A DNA stretch of 64,000 nucleotides. It comes from Paenibacillus vini. Lineage in GTDB: Bacteria > Bacillota > Bacilli > Paenibacillales > Paenibacillaceae. The stretch spans positions 248,001 through 312,000 of the forward strand of contig NZ_BOSL01000003.1 of assembly GCF_018403325.1 (NCBI RefSeq). The letters run 5' to 3'. How positions within the stretch are numbered: position 1 is the stretch's first letter; the number at the start of each line of letters is the position of its first letter. Position numbers and translations under genes: made by a program. Positions 16,424-23,916 of this stretch are shown piece by piece. The notes beneath the pieces were generated by a model. The model was not told the DNA's origin. It was given only the letters and a program-made list of their open reading frames with translations, and searched no databases.

Positions 16424-17499
16424 AAACGGGAACGGTAAAAGCTCTTAAGGTCACCTGGAATATTCTAAAGCATTTATTACAGGTGACCGCCCTCTTTTTG
16501 GTTTTGACGATTTGCTGGACAGGTGCGATTTATCTTACCAAGGCGCTCTATGGTTATACAGGGAGTCCATCCTCGGATTATGTCATTCAGCTCATCAACT
16601 TCATATTTGGGATTATCTTGTTTATATGCTGCATGCTGCTGTTCGGTATTTATTTACACCGTAAAGAAATGGCGATGTTAAAGGCAATAATCGATGCGAT
16701 GCGGCGGATCTCGAAGGGCGACTTTTCGGTCAAGCTGGAGTATCGAAGCAATCAGCGGGAGTTTGAAAAGATTGCTCACAGCATTAATGAAATGGCCGGT
16801 GAACTGGGCAGAATGGAAACGATGCGGCAGGATTTCATCTCCAATGTATCGCATGAAATCCAGTCTCCGCTGACCTCCATCCAGGGTTTTTCTACAGCGT
16901 TGCGCAATCCTGCTATATCCCCGGCAAAACGGGAACATTACCTGGACATTATTGAGCGCGAGAGCCAGCGGTTGTCGCAAATGAGTGATAATCTGTTGAA
17001 GCTATCGTCTCTGGAAAGCGATCCCGGCGCATTTGCAACCGGCCGCTTTAGGCTGGACCGTCAATTGCAAGCGGTCGTGCTGGCCAGCGAGCCGCAATGG
17101 ATGGCCAAAACCATACAAGTCGAGCTTGAATTGCAGGAATGCGAAATCGACGGAGCCGAAGATTTACTGAGACAGGTCTGGGTGAATTTGCTTCACAACA
17201 GCATCAAGTTTACGCCGGAGGGCGGAGCGGTTAAAATTTCGCTTCGTCCGAACAATGGCGGTATGGAGGTTGTCTTTGCCGATACCGGCATCGGGATCGG
17301 GGAAGCCGATTTGCCGCGCTTGTTCGAACGTTTCTATAAGGCCGACAAATCCCGGAACCGGAGTGTGGGAGGAAGCGGACTTGGCCTATCGATCGTAAAA
17401 AAAATCGTGGACATCCACCGGGGAGAAATTACGGTGCAGTCCGAACCGGGTCAGGGAACAAGCTTTGCGGTTACTCTTCCCGGTTCTTTGGAAAATTGA
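16420..17499 (+). CDS. Sensor histidine kinase paired with the ABC exporter
   Basis: 359 residues. Two hydrophobic helices (about 23-42 and 58-79) flank a very short outer loop, then a HAMP-like linker (80-130), the phospho-acceptor His145 in SNVSHEIQSP, and an ATPase domain with the N box VNLLHNSIKFTPEG, DTGIGIG and GGSGLGLSIVKKI. The short sensor loop (about 15 residues) suggests it senses within the membrane or through the partner exporter. The residues after His145 are EIQSP rather than the common ELRTP. The start is TTG 16420, overlapping the regulator's TGA. Confidence 0.9.
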   Translation: MKTGTVKALKVTWNILKHLLQVTALFLVLTICWTGAIYLTKALYGYTGSPSSDYVIQLINFIFGIILFICCMLLFGIYLHRKEMAMLKAIIDAMRRISKGDFSVKLEYRSNQREFEKIAHSINEMAGELGRMETMRQDFISNVSHEIQSPLTSIQGFSTALRNPAISPAKREHYLDIIERESQRLSQMSDNLLKLSSLESDPGAFATGRFRLDRQLQAVVLASEPQWMAKTIQVELELQECEIDGAEDLLRQVWVNLLHNSIKFTPEGGAVKISLRPNNGGMEVVFADTGIGIGEADLPRLFERFYKADKSRNRSVGGSGLGLSIVKKIVDIHRGEITVQSEPGQGTSFAVTLPGSLEN

Positions 17500-17621
17500 A
17501 GGATAGTTAATCTTAATAACTTCGTAATCCTTTTTTAACCTTTTATTAGTTTTAGGGGCGAGAGCTCATGGTATGATAGAATGGTGAGTTAAGCCAGGTC
17601 AAATAAAGGATGAGTAAAACA

Positions 17622-18317
17622 ATGAGCAAACAAATTCTGATTGTCGATGATGATGAGAAGATAGCCAAGCTGATCGAAATCTACCTGCTTAATGAGGGAT
17701 ATGCCGTTCATCGGGCGGATAACGGACTCCTCGCACTTGAAATGATGGAGCGGGAAGAAATCGATCTGGTTGTGCTGGATATAATGATGCCGGGAATGGA
17801 CGGAATTTCGGTATGCCTGAAAATCAGGGAAACCCGGACTACCCCGATCCTAATGTTAAGCGCCAAGGACGGAGACATGGATAAAATCACCGGGCTCATG
17901 ACCGGGGCGGACGATTATATGGTCAAGCCGTTTAATCCATTGGAGCTGGTTGCCCGGGTGAAGTCGCTTCTGCGCAGATCCTCCTATGCGGTTCAACCCG
18001 CACCGCAGCCTCAGGATCATCTGATCAAGCTGGGGTCCCTGCAAATCGATAAAGAGACCCATACCGCTATGGTTGACGGCAGGCCGGTTAAATTGACGCC
18101 GATCGAGTTCGGCATTTTATTTTTGTTGGCTAGCCATCCAGGCCGCGTGTTCGGTTCGGAGGAGATTTTCGAGCTGATCTGGAAGGATAAATATTTCGAG
18201 AGCAACAACTCCGTTACAGTGCATATCAGCCGTCTTCGGGACAAGCTGGAGAAAGAAATGGACGGAGAGAAGCTGATCCGGACGGTTTGGGGGGTCGGCT
18301 ACAAAATTGAAGGCTAG
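17622..18317 (+). CDS. VanR-like OmpR-family response regulator
   Basis: 231 residues with receiver domain (Asp53 in VVLDIMMPGMDG, Lys in DDYMVKPFNPLELVARVKSLLRR) and C-terminal winged helix ending RTVWGVGYKIEG. This profile matches VanR-type regulators. ATG 17622 is preferred to ATG 17610, because AAAGGATG is correctly spaced only from the former. The kinase gene overlaps its 3' end by 11 bases. A -10-like TATGAT lies at 17572-17577. A D,D-carboxypeptidase gene follows the pair, which supports a cell-wall role. No vanHAX genes are present, so this is not evidence of vancomycin resistance. Confidence 0.9.
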   Translation: MSKQILIVDDDEKIAKLIEIYLLNEGYAVHRADNGLLALEMMEREEIDLVVLDIMMPGMDGISVCLKIRETRTTPILMLSAKDGDMDKITGLMTGADDYMVKPFNPLELVARVKSLLRRSSYAVQPAPQPQDHLIKLGSLQIDKETHTAMVDGRPVKLTPIEFGILFLLASHPGRVFGSEEIFELIWKDKYFESNNSVTVHISRLRDKLEKEMDGEKLIRTVWGVGYKIEG

Positions 18318-19416
18318 TTTAAGATTTCTTGCCTGGTTGTTTTGGACGATTGTAACCTCGCTCGTTTCCCTGCTGCTGCTGGTATTTCTGGCGAGAGCTT
18401 TCTATTTCTTCTATCCGCGGGTCACCTTCAATACGGTTATTTTGTGGGTCGGCCGAAATATCGGGTTTCCTGAAGCCTACTACCTTTCGGGCGTACCGAT
18501 TATGCTGCTGTTCGCGCTTTATTTCTACCGGCGGAGCGTCCGGCGACACGAGCAGAAATACCTCAAACTGCTGATTGAGGAAGTCCATCGCGTCGAGGAA
18601 GGCTCAGCAGCTAAAATTCCGGTGGAAAACGTCGGCCAGTTAGGACAACTCGCGACGGATATCAACCGGATGGTCGAACGGCTGCGTACCTCCATGGAGG
18701 AAGAACGAAGAGCCGAGCAAACGAAGAACGAGCTGATTACGAACGTATCGCATGACCTGCGAACGCCGCTTACTTCCATTACCGGTTATTTGGGACTGAT
18801 CGATCAAGACCGGTATCGCGATGAAGTGGAGCTTCGCCATTACGTCAATATGGCTTATGAAGAGTCGCTGCGCCTGAAGCAGCTGCTTCAAGACTTGTTC
18901 GAGTACACGCGGCTACAAAATAAAGAAATGAAGCTGCACAAAAGCAGAATCAATCTGGCGGAAATGCTGTACCAGATTACGGCCCATTTCGGGTGGCAGC
19001 TGCAGGAGAACAAGATGGAATGCCGCTTGTTTATGAATCAGCAGCCGTTATTCGTCATAGCCGACGGGGATAAGCTGCGCCGGGTATACGAGAACCTGAT
19101 CACCAACGCTATCCGTTATGGCAGCGACGGCAGGCTGCTCGATATTCGCGGCCGCCTTGAAGGAAACGAGGTCGTCACCGAGGTGATCAACTATGGCGAT
19201 CCGATCCCCGAGTCGGATCTGCCGCATTTGTTTGACCGGTTTTACCGGGTGGAAAAATCACGCGCCGCGCATACGGGGGGCTCGGGCATCGGCCTCGCGA
19301 TTGCCAAACATATCGTCGATCTGCATGGCGGCGTAATTTCCGCGGAAAGCGATGACGATCGAACGGTATTTACGGTCCGGCTGCCACTGGACGTTATGGA
19401 TCGGCGCCAAAATTAA
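18307..19416 (+). CDS. VanS-like sensor histidine kinase
   Basis: 369 residues. Two transmembrane helices (about 8-32 and 60-75), a HAMP linker, phospho-acceptor His149 in TNVSHDLRTPLTSITGYLGL, and the ATPase domain with N box ENLITNAIRYG, GDPIPESDLPHLFDRFYR and GGSGIGLAIAKHIV. The DLRTPLTSI region and small outer loop match VanS-type kinases. The start is TTG 18307, inside the regulator gene. A strong terminator at 19430 closes the pair. Confidence 0.9.
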   Translation: MKASLRFLAWLFWTIVTSLVSLLLLVFLARAFYFFYPRVTFNTVILWVGRNIGFPEAYYLSGVPIMLLFALYFYRRSVRRHEQKYLKLLIEEVHRVEEGSAAKIPVENVGQLGQLATDINRMVERLRTSMEEERRAEQTKNELITNVSHDLRTPLTSITGYLGLIDQDRYRDEVELRHYVNMAYEESLRLKQLLQDLFEYTRLQNKEMKLHKSRINLAEMLYQITAHFGWQLQENKMECRLFMNQQPLFVIADGDKLRRVYENLITNAIRYGSDGRLLDIRGRLEGNEVVTEVINYGDPIPESDLPHLFDRFYRVEKSRAAHTGGSGIGLAIAKHIVDLHGGVISAESDDDRTVFTVRLPLDVMDRRQN

Positions 19417-19429
19417 AAGGAATGGATAG

Positions 19430-19468
19430 AAACGGCTGACCTTGGGTCAGCCGTTTTTTTGTTTTTTG
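19430..19468 (+). terminator. Intrinsic terminator after the VanS-like gene
   Basis: AAACGGCTGACC pairs with GGGTCAGCCGTTT over a two-base loop and is followed by a long T run. Confidence 0.92.
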
Positions 19469-19526
19469 TATGGATAATCACTTCATCTTTATGGGTTTTA
19501 GTTCCAGTTTAAGGAATTCGCAGTGA

Positions 19527-19557
19527 AATCTTAAGGGAATCTTAAGAATTTCTTATC
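19527..19557 (+). promoter_or_regulatory. Three direct repeats, candidate response-regulator site
   Basis: AATCTTAAG at 19527-19535 and 19538-19546 and a weaker TTTCTTATC at 19549-19557 are spaced exactly 11 bases apart, the helical spacing typical of OmpR/PhoB-family sites. They precede a CATAAT -10 candidate (19578-19583) that has no good -35, as expected for an activator-dependent promoter of the carboxypeptidase gene. Confidence 0.55.
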
Positions 19558-19628
19558 CGGCACGCAAACTCTGGGCGGCATAATGTTAAACATAAACAAC
19601 GTTTTGGATATAAAGAGGGGTTGGCAGC

Positions 19629-20561
19629 TTGTTTAGAAAAAAGCGTTACTTTCTACTGATTCTTATTATTCTCATAATCCTGTTTCATGACAAATTATCG
19701 TTTCAAAACGTGCAGAAGCACGGTAATGCCTTCATTCAACAAGTAGAGCAAAAATGGCGCGGCGTGCGAACCCCTGAACTGGCAGGTGTGGAAGGGCAGG
19801 CCGTACTGATTATGGACCGGGATTCCGGCGAGCTGCTGTACAGCGATAATGGAAAGAAAAAGATGTATCCGGCCAGCACTACGAAAATTTTAACTGCGCT
19901 CATTTTATTGGAGAGAAGCTCGCCGGATGATACGGTAACGGTCGGGGACGAGGTATTGCTGAGAACGTCGGACGAAAGCTCGGCCGGACTTGTGCAAGGC
20001 GAGCGATTGACGGTCAGGGATTTGACGGCGGCCATAATGCTCCCTTCGGGCAACGATGCGGCGAGAACTGCCGCCGTTTATGTGGCTGAACTGGAGACAG
20101 GGACACAGCAAAGCCCGGAACAAGCCATGTCTTATTTTGCCGAATTAATGAATGAGAAAGCGAAGAAACTCGGGGCGGTCAAGAGCCATTTTGTGAATCC
20201 GCACGGCTTGCATGACCCGGATCATTATTCGACCGCTTACGACATGGCTCTGATTGCCAGAGAAGCGATGAAGCTCGAAGAATTTAATGAAATTGTTGGG
20301 GAATCCGAATATGCAGCAGCAGCCCAAGGTCAGGGAGAGCACTTATTCCAGAACCGGAACAAGCTGTTGAACAGCAGCGGAGAATGGTTTTTTCAAGGGG
20401 CAAACGGAATTAAGACGGGATATACAGAAAAAGCCGGGTATTGTTTGGTAGGCTCGGCTACCCGGGAAGAGAGAGAACTGATCACCGTAGTGCTTCATTC
20501 CACCGAGCAGGGTGTCTGGTCAGACACGGTCAAGCTGCTCGACTACGGGTTCAGAATTTGA
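19629..20561 (+). CDS. Serine D-alanyl-D-alanine carboxypeptidase (peptidase S11)
   Basis: 310 residues with an N-terminal signal-anchor (7-20). It removes the terminal D-Ala of peptidoglycan stem peptides on the outside of the membrane. All three penicillin-binding motifs are present: STTK at 83-86, SGN at 140-142 and KTG at 262-264. The DacF/VanY-D-type C-terminal beta domain seen in larger family members is missing, so this is a short form. The start is TTG 19629 after AGAGGGG. The ECF sigma factor gene begins 12 bases after its stop. Repeats upstream suggest control by the adjacent VanRS-like pair. Confidence 0.9.
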   Translation: MFRKKRYFLLILIILIILFHDKLSFQNVQKHGNAFIQQVEQKWRGVRTPELAGVEGQAVLIMDRDSGELLYSDNGKKKMYPASTTKILTALILLERSSPDDTVTVGDEVLLRTSDESSAGLVQGERLTVRDLTAAIMLPSGNDAARTAAVYVAELETGTQQSPEQAMSYFAELMNEKAKKLGAVKSHFVNPHGLHDPDHYSTAYDMALIAREAMKLEEFNEIVGESEYAAAAQGQGEHLFQNRNKLLNSSGEWFFQGANGIKTGYTEKAGYCLVGSATREERELITVVLHSTEQGVWSDTVKLLDYGFRI

Positions 20562-20572
20562 GGAGGGGCCAT

Positions 20573-21064
20573 ATGAATAAGTCATCTATGGATATGATCT
20601 ACCGTGAATATAAGAACGATGTTTACCGTTATCTGTATTATCTTTGCCGGAATCACCACAATGCAGAGGACTTGATGCAGGAAACGTTCTACCGTGCATG
20701 CAGCCGGCTGGACAATTTGGAAGGCGGAAGAACAAAGGCGTGGCTGCTTCGTGTCGCCCATAATGCCTATATTGACAGATTGCGGAAGGAGAGCCGTTCT
20801 TCAGTGTATGAAAATGAATTTTTCCACAATGTTCCGAGCGAGGAAACCCCGGAAGCCAGCGTGCTTACAGGGGAAAGCCGGCAGGAACTGCACGCTATGC
20901 TATCGATGCTGCCTCCTAATCAGCAGCACGCCGTATTGTTATACGATATCCACGGATTTTCATATCAGGAATCGGCTGATTTGATGGGAATTCCTTTATC
21001 GCATTTTAAAATCATTCTTTACCGGGCCAGACAAAAATTAAGGAAGGGCAGAGAGACGGCCTAG
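20573..21064 (+). CDS. ECF-type RNA polymerase sigma factor
   Basis: 163 residues. Region 2 is complete, with YREYKNDVYRYLYYLCRN and NAEDLMQETFYRAC, then WLLRVAHNAYIDRLRKE. Region 4 has LSMLPPNQQHAVLLYDIHG, FSYQESADLMGIPLSHFKIILYRARQKL. ATG 20573 follows AGGAGGGGCC, 12 bases after the carboxypeptidase stop, so the two are probably one operon. No anti-sigma factor gene is adjacent, which is unusual for the class. The coupling suggests a cell-wall stress response. Confidence 0.88.
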   Translation: MNKSSMDMIYREYKNDVYRYLYYLCRNHHNAEDLMQETFYRACSRLDNLEGGRTKAWLLRVAHNAYIDRLRKESRSSVYENEFFHNVPSEETPEASVLTGESRQELHAMLSMLPPNQQHAVLLYDIHGFSYQESADLMGIPLSHFKIILYRARQKLRKGRETA

Positions 21065-21122
21065 TCAATCGGAAAATTTTGATGTAGGATATAGAATACA
21101 ATACCGATTGGGAGGGATACGA

Positions 21123-21572
21123 ATGATACCGCAGCGGGTTACTTTGGTCACTTTAGGCGCGTTGGATCTTGCGGCGCTTAGAGCTTTTTACACAAGATTA
21201 GGATGGGAAGACACCCCGACCAGTTCTGACGATTACTGTGTTTTCACAACGGCCGGAGTGCTGCTGAGCCTGTTCCCTTACCGAGAATTGGTGAAGGACG
21301 CCAACCTGGAAGATTCGGTCCCTGTGCCGGCGGCGGATGCAAAACCCTCATTTCGGGGGATCACGCTGGCGGTGAATGTGGAAGAGCCGGAAGAGGTTGA
21401 TGCGGCCATCGAAAAAGCAAGGCAAGCCGGGGCGGTGATCCTCAAGGAGCCCGAAGAGGCATTTTGGGGCGGTCGTTCGGCCTATTTTGCCGATCCCGAG
21501 TATAATGTGTGGGAAGTTTGCTGGAATCCGTCTGCGATTTTCGACGAAACAGGCGCGATGATTTCATTTTAA
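21123..21572 (+). CDS. VOC-family (glyoxalase fold) protein
   Basis: 149 residues made of two beta-alpha-beta-beta-beta modules: VTLVTLGALDLAALRAFYTRLGWE at the N terminus and ITLAVNVEEPEEVDAAIEKARQAGA with GGRSAYFADPEYNVWEVCW in the second half. The DP(E/D)xNxWE motif is the hallmark of glyoxalase/bleomycin-resistance/dioxygenase proteins. Substrate cannot be told. ATG 21123 follows GGGAGGG; an in-frame start at 21108 lacks spacing. A terminator follows at 21615. Confidence 0.85.
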   Translation: MIPQRVTLVTLGALDLAALRAFYTRLGWEDTPTSSDDYCVFTTAGVLLSLFPYRELVKDANLEDSVPVPAADAKPSFRGITLAVNVEEPEEVDAAIEKARQAGAVILKEPEEAFWGGRSAYFADPEYNVWEVCWNPSAIFDETGAMISF

Positions 21573-21614
21573 CGAAAGACGGAGACGCGTGTCTCTACTT
21601 TCGAGCCATATGGC

Positions 21615-21645
21615 AAGGCCGGGAGATCTTTCTCGGCCTTTTTTG
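21615..21645 (+). terminator. Intrinsic terminator after the VOC gene
   Basis: AAGGCCGGGA pairs with CTCGGCCTT, followed by T6. Confidence 0.85.
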
Positions 21646-21792
21646 TGTTTGCCCTGTAAGCTTTTTTGGCTTGCACACCGTTTTAAGGACCATTTAAAGT
21701 CGTTGTCTTTTAATCGGGCGGATCCTAACATGGAAATGTGAACAGGTAAATTTATTCGCATCAGCATCCATCGACTAGAAGAGGTGAATGGA

Positions 21793-22809
21793 ATGAAAAC
21801 AATAAGTGAGCTGGAGAACAAGCTGAGCACGCCCTCCGATCGGCTGATCCGGGATCTGGCAGGAGTGGAGGGGGATATTCTCGTTCTCGGGGTCGGAGGC
21901 AAGATGGGACCGAGTCTGGCGAAGCTTGCGCAACGAGGTATCCGGGAAGCCGGAAAAAACGCCAAAGTCATCGGAGTTTCCCGTTTCTCGTCGGGAACGT
22001 TACAGGAAGAGCTGGAGGCCGAGGGTATTGAGACGATCGCGGCCGATTTATTGGATGAAGAGGCGCTGTCCGGGCTGCCGGACATCCCTAATGTGATTTA
22101 TATGGCCGGAAATAAATTCGGCACGACAGGCAAGGAGTATTTTACATGGGCGATGAACGCCTATTTACCGGGAAGAGTGGCCGAGAAGTTTAAGGATTCG
22201 CGAATCGTCGCTTTCTCGTCCGGCAACATTTATCCGTTCACGAAAGTTGCCCTTGGGGGAGCTTCGGAGGAGACGGCACCTTCGCCGGTGGGCGAATACG
22301 CACAGTCTTGTCTTGGCCGGGAGCGGGTGTTCGAATATTTTTCGCGTAAAAACGGGACGCCTGTTCTGAATTTCCGGTTAAATTATGCAATTGATTTGCG
22401 CTACGGGATTCTGCTAGAGGTAGCTACGGCCGTAAAAGAAGGGCGTCCGATCGATCTGAACATGGGAGTTGTGAACGTCATTTGGCAAGGAGATGCGAAT
22501 GAGATGGCGATCCGTTCGCTGCTTCATTGCGGCTCCCCGCCGGTGACGCTTAACGTGACCGGGCCGGAAGCGGTGTCCGTGCGGTGGCTGGCCGAGCGCT
22601 TCGGTGAAGCCTTCGGGACGAAGCCGGTATTTACCGGAGAAGAAGGGCTGACGGCGCTGCTCAGCAATGCTTCGAATAGTCATCACCTCCTGGGCTATCC
22701 GAGCGTACCGCTGAGACAAATGATTCAGTGGACGGTGGAATGGGTCCTGGCCGGCGGGGCGACTTTAGGTAAACCGACGCATTTTCAAGAGCGGGAGGGT
22801 GCGTTTTAA
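21793..22809 (+). CDS. NAD-dependent epimerase/dehydratase-like protein, catalytic Lys replaced
   Basis: 338 residues, Rossmann fold of the extended SDR type with ILVLGVGGKMGPSLAKLA (29-46) for NAD(P). The usual YxxxK active site appears as YAQSC (Tyr169-Cys173): Tyr is kept but Lys is Cys, while the serine (FSSGN, 141-145) is present. Activity may therefore differ from normal epimerases. ATG 21793 follows GAGGTG. It is the first gene of the heparinase-type catabolic cluster, and its stop overlaps the next start (TAATG), so coupling is tight. Confidence 0.8.
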   Translation: MKTISELENKLSTPSDRLIRDLAGVEGDILVLGVGGKMGPSLAKLAQRGIREAGKNAKVIGVSRFSSGTLQEELEAEGIETIAADLLDEEALSGLPDIPNVIYMAGNKFGTTGKEYFTWAMNAYLPGRVAEKFKDSRIVAFSSGNIYPFTKVALGGASEETAPSPVGEYAQSCLGRERVFEYFSRKNGTPVLNFRLNYAIDLRYGILLEVATAVKEGRPIDLNMGVVNVIWQGDANEMAIRSLLHCGSPPVTLNVTGPEAVSVRWLAERFGEAFGTKPVFTGEEGLTALLSNASNSHHLLGYPSVPLRQMIQWTVEWVLAGGATLGKPTHFQEREGAF

Positions 22810-23885
22810 TGAAAGAGGCCAAGCAATTATCCCAGGCAGCTGAAGAGCTGCTTCAACGCGGGGCCGTGATCCCGGCACATCCTCTGGCCCTGAATGCCTC
22901 GCGTGAGCTGGATGAGGCCAGGCAGCGTGCTTTGACCCGGTATTATATCGCTTCGGGATCCGGAGGTATGGCGGTTGGGGTGCATTCGACCCAATTTGAA
23001 ATTCGAGACCCAGGAATCGGGCTCTATGAGCCGGTGCTGCGGCTTGCGGCAGAAGAAGTGGACGCGGCCGGGCTCGAACGTCCGTTTCTGAAAATTGCAG
23101 GAATATGCGGCCCGACCGAGCAGGCCTTGGCGGAGGCGGAATTGGCGGCAAAGCTCGGCTATGATCTGGGGCTTGTGAGCATGGGCGGACTGAAGGAATG
23201 GAATGAAGACGAGCTGCTCGAAAGAATGGAAGCGATTACAAAGGTCATTCCCGTATTCGGTTTCTATCTTCAGCCTGCGGTAGGCGGCAGACGTCTTGGC
23301 TACTCGTTCTGGCGCCGGTTAGCCGAGCTGCCTGGAGTGAAGGCGATTAAAATGGCGCCGTTCAACCGCTATGAAACGATCGACGTAGTCCGGGCCGTAT
23401 GCGAATCGAGTCGCAGGGACGAAGTAGCGCTGTATACCGGTAACGACGATAACATCGTCTCCGATTTGCTGACGACTTACCGTTTTCCGGTCCATGGCGA
23501 AATCGTTGAGAAGCGCATCGTCGGCGGTTTGTTAGGACATTGGGCTGTATGGACGGCCAAGGCCGTAGCGCTGATGGAAGAAATTCATGCGATTCGGGAC
23601 TTGAAGGGGCCGATTCCGGTAGAGCTGTTGACGCGCGGCCAAGAGATAACGGACGTCAATGGGGCTTTGTTCGATCCGTCCCATGGATTTAGCGGCAGCA
23701 TTCCGGGAATCCACGAAGTGCTTCGGCGTCAGGGCCTGCTGGAAGGGCGCTGGTGCCTGAATCCCGATGAGGAGCTGTCCCCAGGCCAGTTGGAAGAGAT
23801 TGATCGTGTCTATACAGCCTACCCGCATCTTAATGATGACGAGTTCGTAAGGCGCCATTTGAAGGAGTGGCTAAGCGACCATTAA
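22809..23885 (+). CDS. Dihydrodipicolinate synthase-fold aldolase/lyase (divergent)
   Basis: 358 residues, TIM barrel of the DapA/N-acetylneuraminate lyase family. The proposed Schiff-base Lys lies in VKAIKMAPFNRYE and the partner Tyr in VFGFYLQPAVGG. The usual GxxGE/TTxE loop is altered (IASGSGGMAVGVHST), so this is not a true DapA. A role in cleaving or dehydrating a 2-keto-3-deoxy sugar acid is likely from the context. It overlaps the upstream epimerase gene by one base and is followed 31 bases later by the heparinase-type lyase gene. Confidence 0.8.
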   Translation: MKEAKQLSQAAEELLQRGAVIPAHPLALNASRELDEARQRALTRYYIASGSGGMAVGVHSTQFEIRDPGIGLYEPVLRLAAEEVDAAGLERPFLKIAGICGPTEQALAEAELAAKLGYDLGLVSMGGLKEWNEDELLERMEAITKVIPVFGFYLQPAVGGRRLGYSFWRRLAELPGVKAIKMAPFNRYETIDVVRAVCESSRRDEVALYTGNDDNIVSDLLTTYRFPVHGEIVEKRIVGGLLGHWAVWTAKAVALMEEIHAIRDLKGPIPVELLTRGQEITDVNGALFDPSHGFSGSIPGIHEVLRRQGLLEGRWCLNPDEELSPGQLEEIDRVYTAYPHLNDDEFVRRHLKEWLSDH

Positions 23886-23916
23886 GGCATTTTGCTGAAC
23901 AGAAGGGGGAGAGTTG

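Noticed and set aside
17610-19416. Vancomycin-resistance cluster
   Set aside because: Only VanR/VanS-like regulators and an S11 carboxypeptidase are found; vanH, vanA/B-type ligase and vanX are absent.
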